Assembly (NCBI GenBank): GCA_000961805.1
Contig: LADV01000106.1
Coordinates: 1-32,416, forward strand
Length of the DNA stretch: 32,416 nucleotides
DNA from: Peptococcaceae bacterium BRH_c23
GTDB taxonomy: Bacteria; Bacillota_B; Desulfitobacteriia; Desulfitobacteriales; Desulfitobacteriaceae
Direction: 5' to 3'
Below are positions 31,335 to 32,416 of the stretch, piece by piece; positions within the stretch are counted from its first letter, which is position 1; the number at the start of each line of letters is the position of its first letter. A program made the position numbers and the translations under genes. The notes below the pieces were generated by a model. It worked only from the letters and a program-made list of their open reading frames with translations. It ran no database searches and was not told where the DNA came from.

Positions 31335-32161
31335 TGCTTTTCGTCAGTTATGAATGTCAATTTATTTCTGACTAAAGAAATAATAGCAATTTCCTCTCGG
31401 ATATCAATGAGGTGTTTAGTCATAAGACTTCTAGCTCTATCAGGATTGTTTGAAGAAATGGCAATATAAATATCTTTATGTTCATTCAGTGTTTCTTCAA
31501 AACGATTTGGTTGAGAGAATCTGTAGCAGCGTGTTGCTCTGATCGTACCTTTCATGCGATTGACAAGAACCTTCATTAAATCAAAAAGGATAGGACTATT
31601 TGCTGCTTGAGCTACAGAATAATGGAAATTAACGTCGGCAGATAGACCGGATTCTTCGTCAAATTCTGATTTTGCCATGTCATCCAAATGTTGACGGATT
31701 CGGGCAAGATTAAAGGATGAAGCGCGAACGGCTGCCAGGGCTGCGCATTCAGATTCAATAAGCCTGCGCACTTCCAGCATTTCATAAACCATACTATCTT
31801 CGGCTTTAATAATCGCTGCAGATAAATCGTTAATCAGGGTTTTTGTTTCAATCTGCCGGATAAAGCTGCCTTCAGAAGATTTAATCTCAATAATTCCGCT
31901 TATTTCCAAGGCCATTAGGGCTTCGCGAATGGAAGTACGGCTAACTTGAAAGCGTTTTGCTAAGACTCGCTCGGGAGGTAGTTTTTGGCCGGCCTTCAAT
32001 TCTCCGTTAATAATAGAATCCCTGATACTTTCAAAAACAACTTGATAGATTTTTTGTGTCTTGATTGGTTCAACCACTAAGCCAAGTCCGTTTTCATTTA
32101 TGGACATGAGCAGACTTGATTCCGGTCCAACCATTGGTTCAGAATGATCACTAATTCCCAT
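31316..32161 (-). CDS. FadR-subfamily GntR regulator
   Basis: A 281-residue repressor-type regulator. After a 34-residue N-terminal extension come the GntR winged helix (about 35-100), with PPERVLAKRFQVSRTSIREALM, and an FCD ligand domain (about 120-262). D176, H180, H228 and H250 are placed as the metal ligands of FCD domains, so it probably binds a carboxylate through a metal ion, as lactate or gluconate regulators do. The start at ATG 32161 follows AAGGAGG. A small palindrome 37 bases upstream may be its operator. Its target might be the EamA exporter or genes beyond the window. Confidence 0.9.
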   Translation of the reverse strand: MGISDHSEPMVGPESSLLMSINENGLGLVVEPIKTQKIYQVVFESIRDSIINGELKAGQKLPPERVLAKRFQVSRTSIREALMALEISGIIEIKSSEGSFIRQIETKTLINDLSAAIIKAEDSMVYEMLEVRRLIESECAALAAVRASSFNLARIRQHLDDMAKSEFDEESGLSADVNFHYSVAQAANSPILFDLMKVLVNRMKGTIRATRCYRFSQPNRFEETLNEHKDIYIAISSNNPDRARSLMTKHLIDIREEIAIISLVRNKLTFITDEKQSQADL

Positions 32162-32416
32162 ATACCCATCCTCCTTGTAAGATAGATATAGGGTCGATGG
32201 TTCAAAACCAACCCGAACGTTCCTTGATAACTTACTCCTTATTGTTCAGATGAATTAGTTGACACGTTGGACCTCAATCAGTAAATATCGTGCTATAATC
32301 ACTTTTGGCAGAGAGATAGATGTGCGTTCCTCCTGGATCCCTCTTTTTGAGGCTTATCCGTAAAATAGCGTGTCACTCCACAAGAATGATTCGATGTTTA
32401 GCTGGTTGGGTCACTA
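32162..32416. other. Leader of the GntR gene and window end
   Basis: No gene is supported here. The stretch holds the likely operator at 32198-32210. On the plus strand it has a TATAAT (32294-32299) without a well-spaced minus-35, possibly serving a gene beyond the window. Confidence 0.4.
32198..32210. promoter_or_regulatory. Candidate operator of the GntR regulator
   Basis: TGGTT and AACCA form a perfect dyad around CAA. The form recalls sites of FadR-subfamily regulators (TGGT-N3-ACCA type). It lies 37 bases upstream of the regulator's start, fitting autoregulation. Confidence 0.45.

Noticed and set aside
32259..32299. TTGACA and TATAAT as a promoter at the window end
   Set aside because: The spacer is 29 bases, far above the usual 16-18.

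Overview
The window reads as chromosomal DNA of an anaerobic, endospore-forming Clostridia species. The most likely group is Peptococcaceae, near Desulfosporosinus or Desulfitobacterium. This rests on AT-leaning Firmicute-type DNA with strong AGGAGG ribosome sites, a sporulation gene set (spoVM, spo0A, pdaB-like, prkA, yhbH, spoVR), a siroheme reductase with a DUF1858 domain, a single-cluster ferredoxin and a corrinoid adenosyltransferase. The genus is inference, not proof.

Layout. 1-300: the edge of the window, with a DUF3102-like remnant on the minus strand and a hairpin terminator. 345-1500: small genes, including a 21-residue SpoVM homologue and a 44-residue membrane protein that overlaps its upstream neighbour. 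1768-3051: a redox block made of a CxxC/CxxC mini-protein, a DUF1858-siroheme reductase and a convergent ferredoxin. 3489-4286: spo0A standing alone, without spoIVB upstream, with a 0A box in its leader. 4674-10401: a complete oppABCDF peptide importer with a strong hairpin between oppA and oppB. 10616-14753: a guanylate-kinase-like P-loop protein, tRNA-Arg(CCG) with its promoter, a YitT-family membrane protein, a membrane-anchored helical-repeat protein, a PdaB-like deacetylase and a small membrane protein. 14973-17413: a TPR protein, an unknown protein and cobO. 17664-22162: the prkA-yhbH-spoVR trio, arranged as one operon. 22331-25645: a DedA protein, a cyclophilin with a consensus DnaA box in its leader, a LysR regulator and a second DnaA-like protein. 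25739-29424: pfkA, pgi and a DAHP synthase. 29530-30290: a repeat-dense intergenic stretch with imperfect inverted repeats, a 61-residue unknown protein and a REP-like motif. 30289-32161: an EamA exporter and a FadR-type GntR regulator, both on the minus strand.

How it fits together. Several genes converge on sporulation: Spo0A as master regulator, SpoVM as coat-assembly anchor, PrkA/YhbH/SpoVR as a late-stage or stress module, and PdaB in the spore wall. The Opp importer could feed peptide nutrition or peptide signalling into sporulation, but nothing here shows which. pfkA and pgi are the upper glycolytic enzymes. The most unusual gene is the DnaA paralogue at 24662-25645. It keeps a full AAA+ core and the DNA-binding domain IV but lacks domains I and II. 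A perfect DnaA box lies 1.7 kb upstream of it and a Spo0A-box core lies in its own leader.
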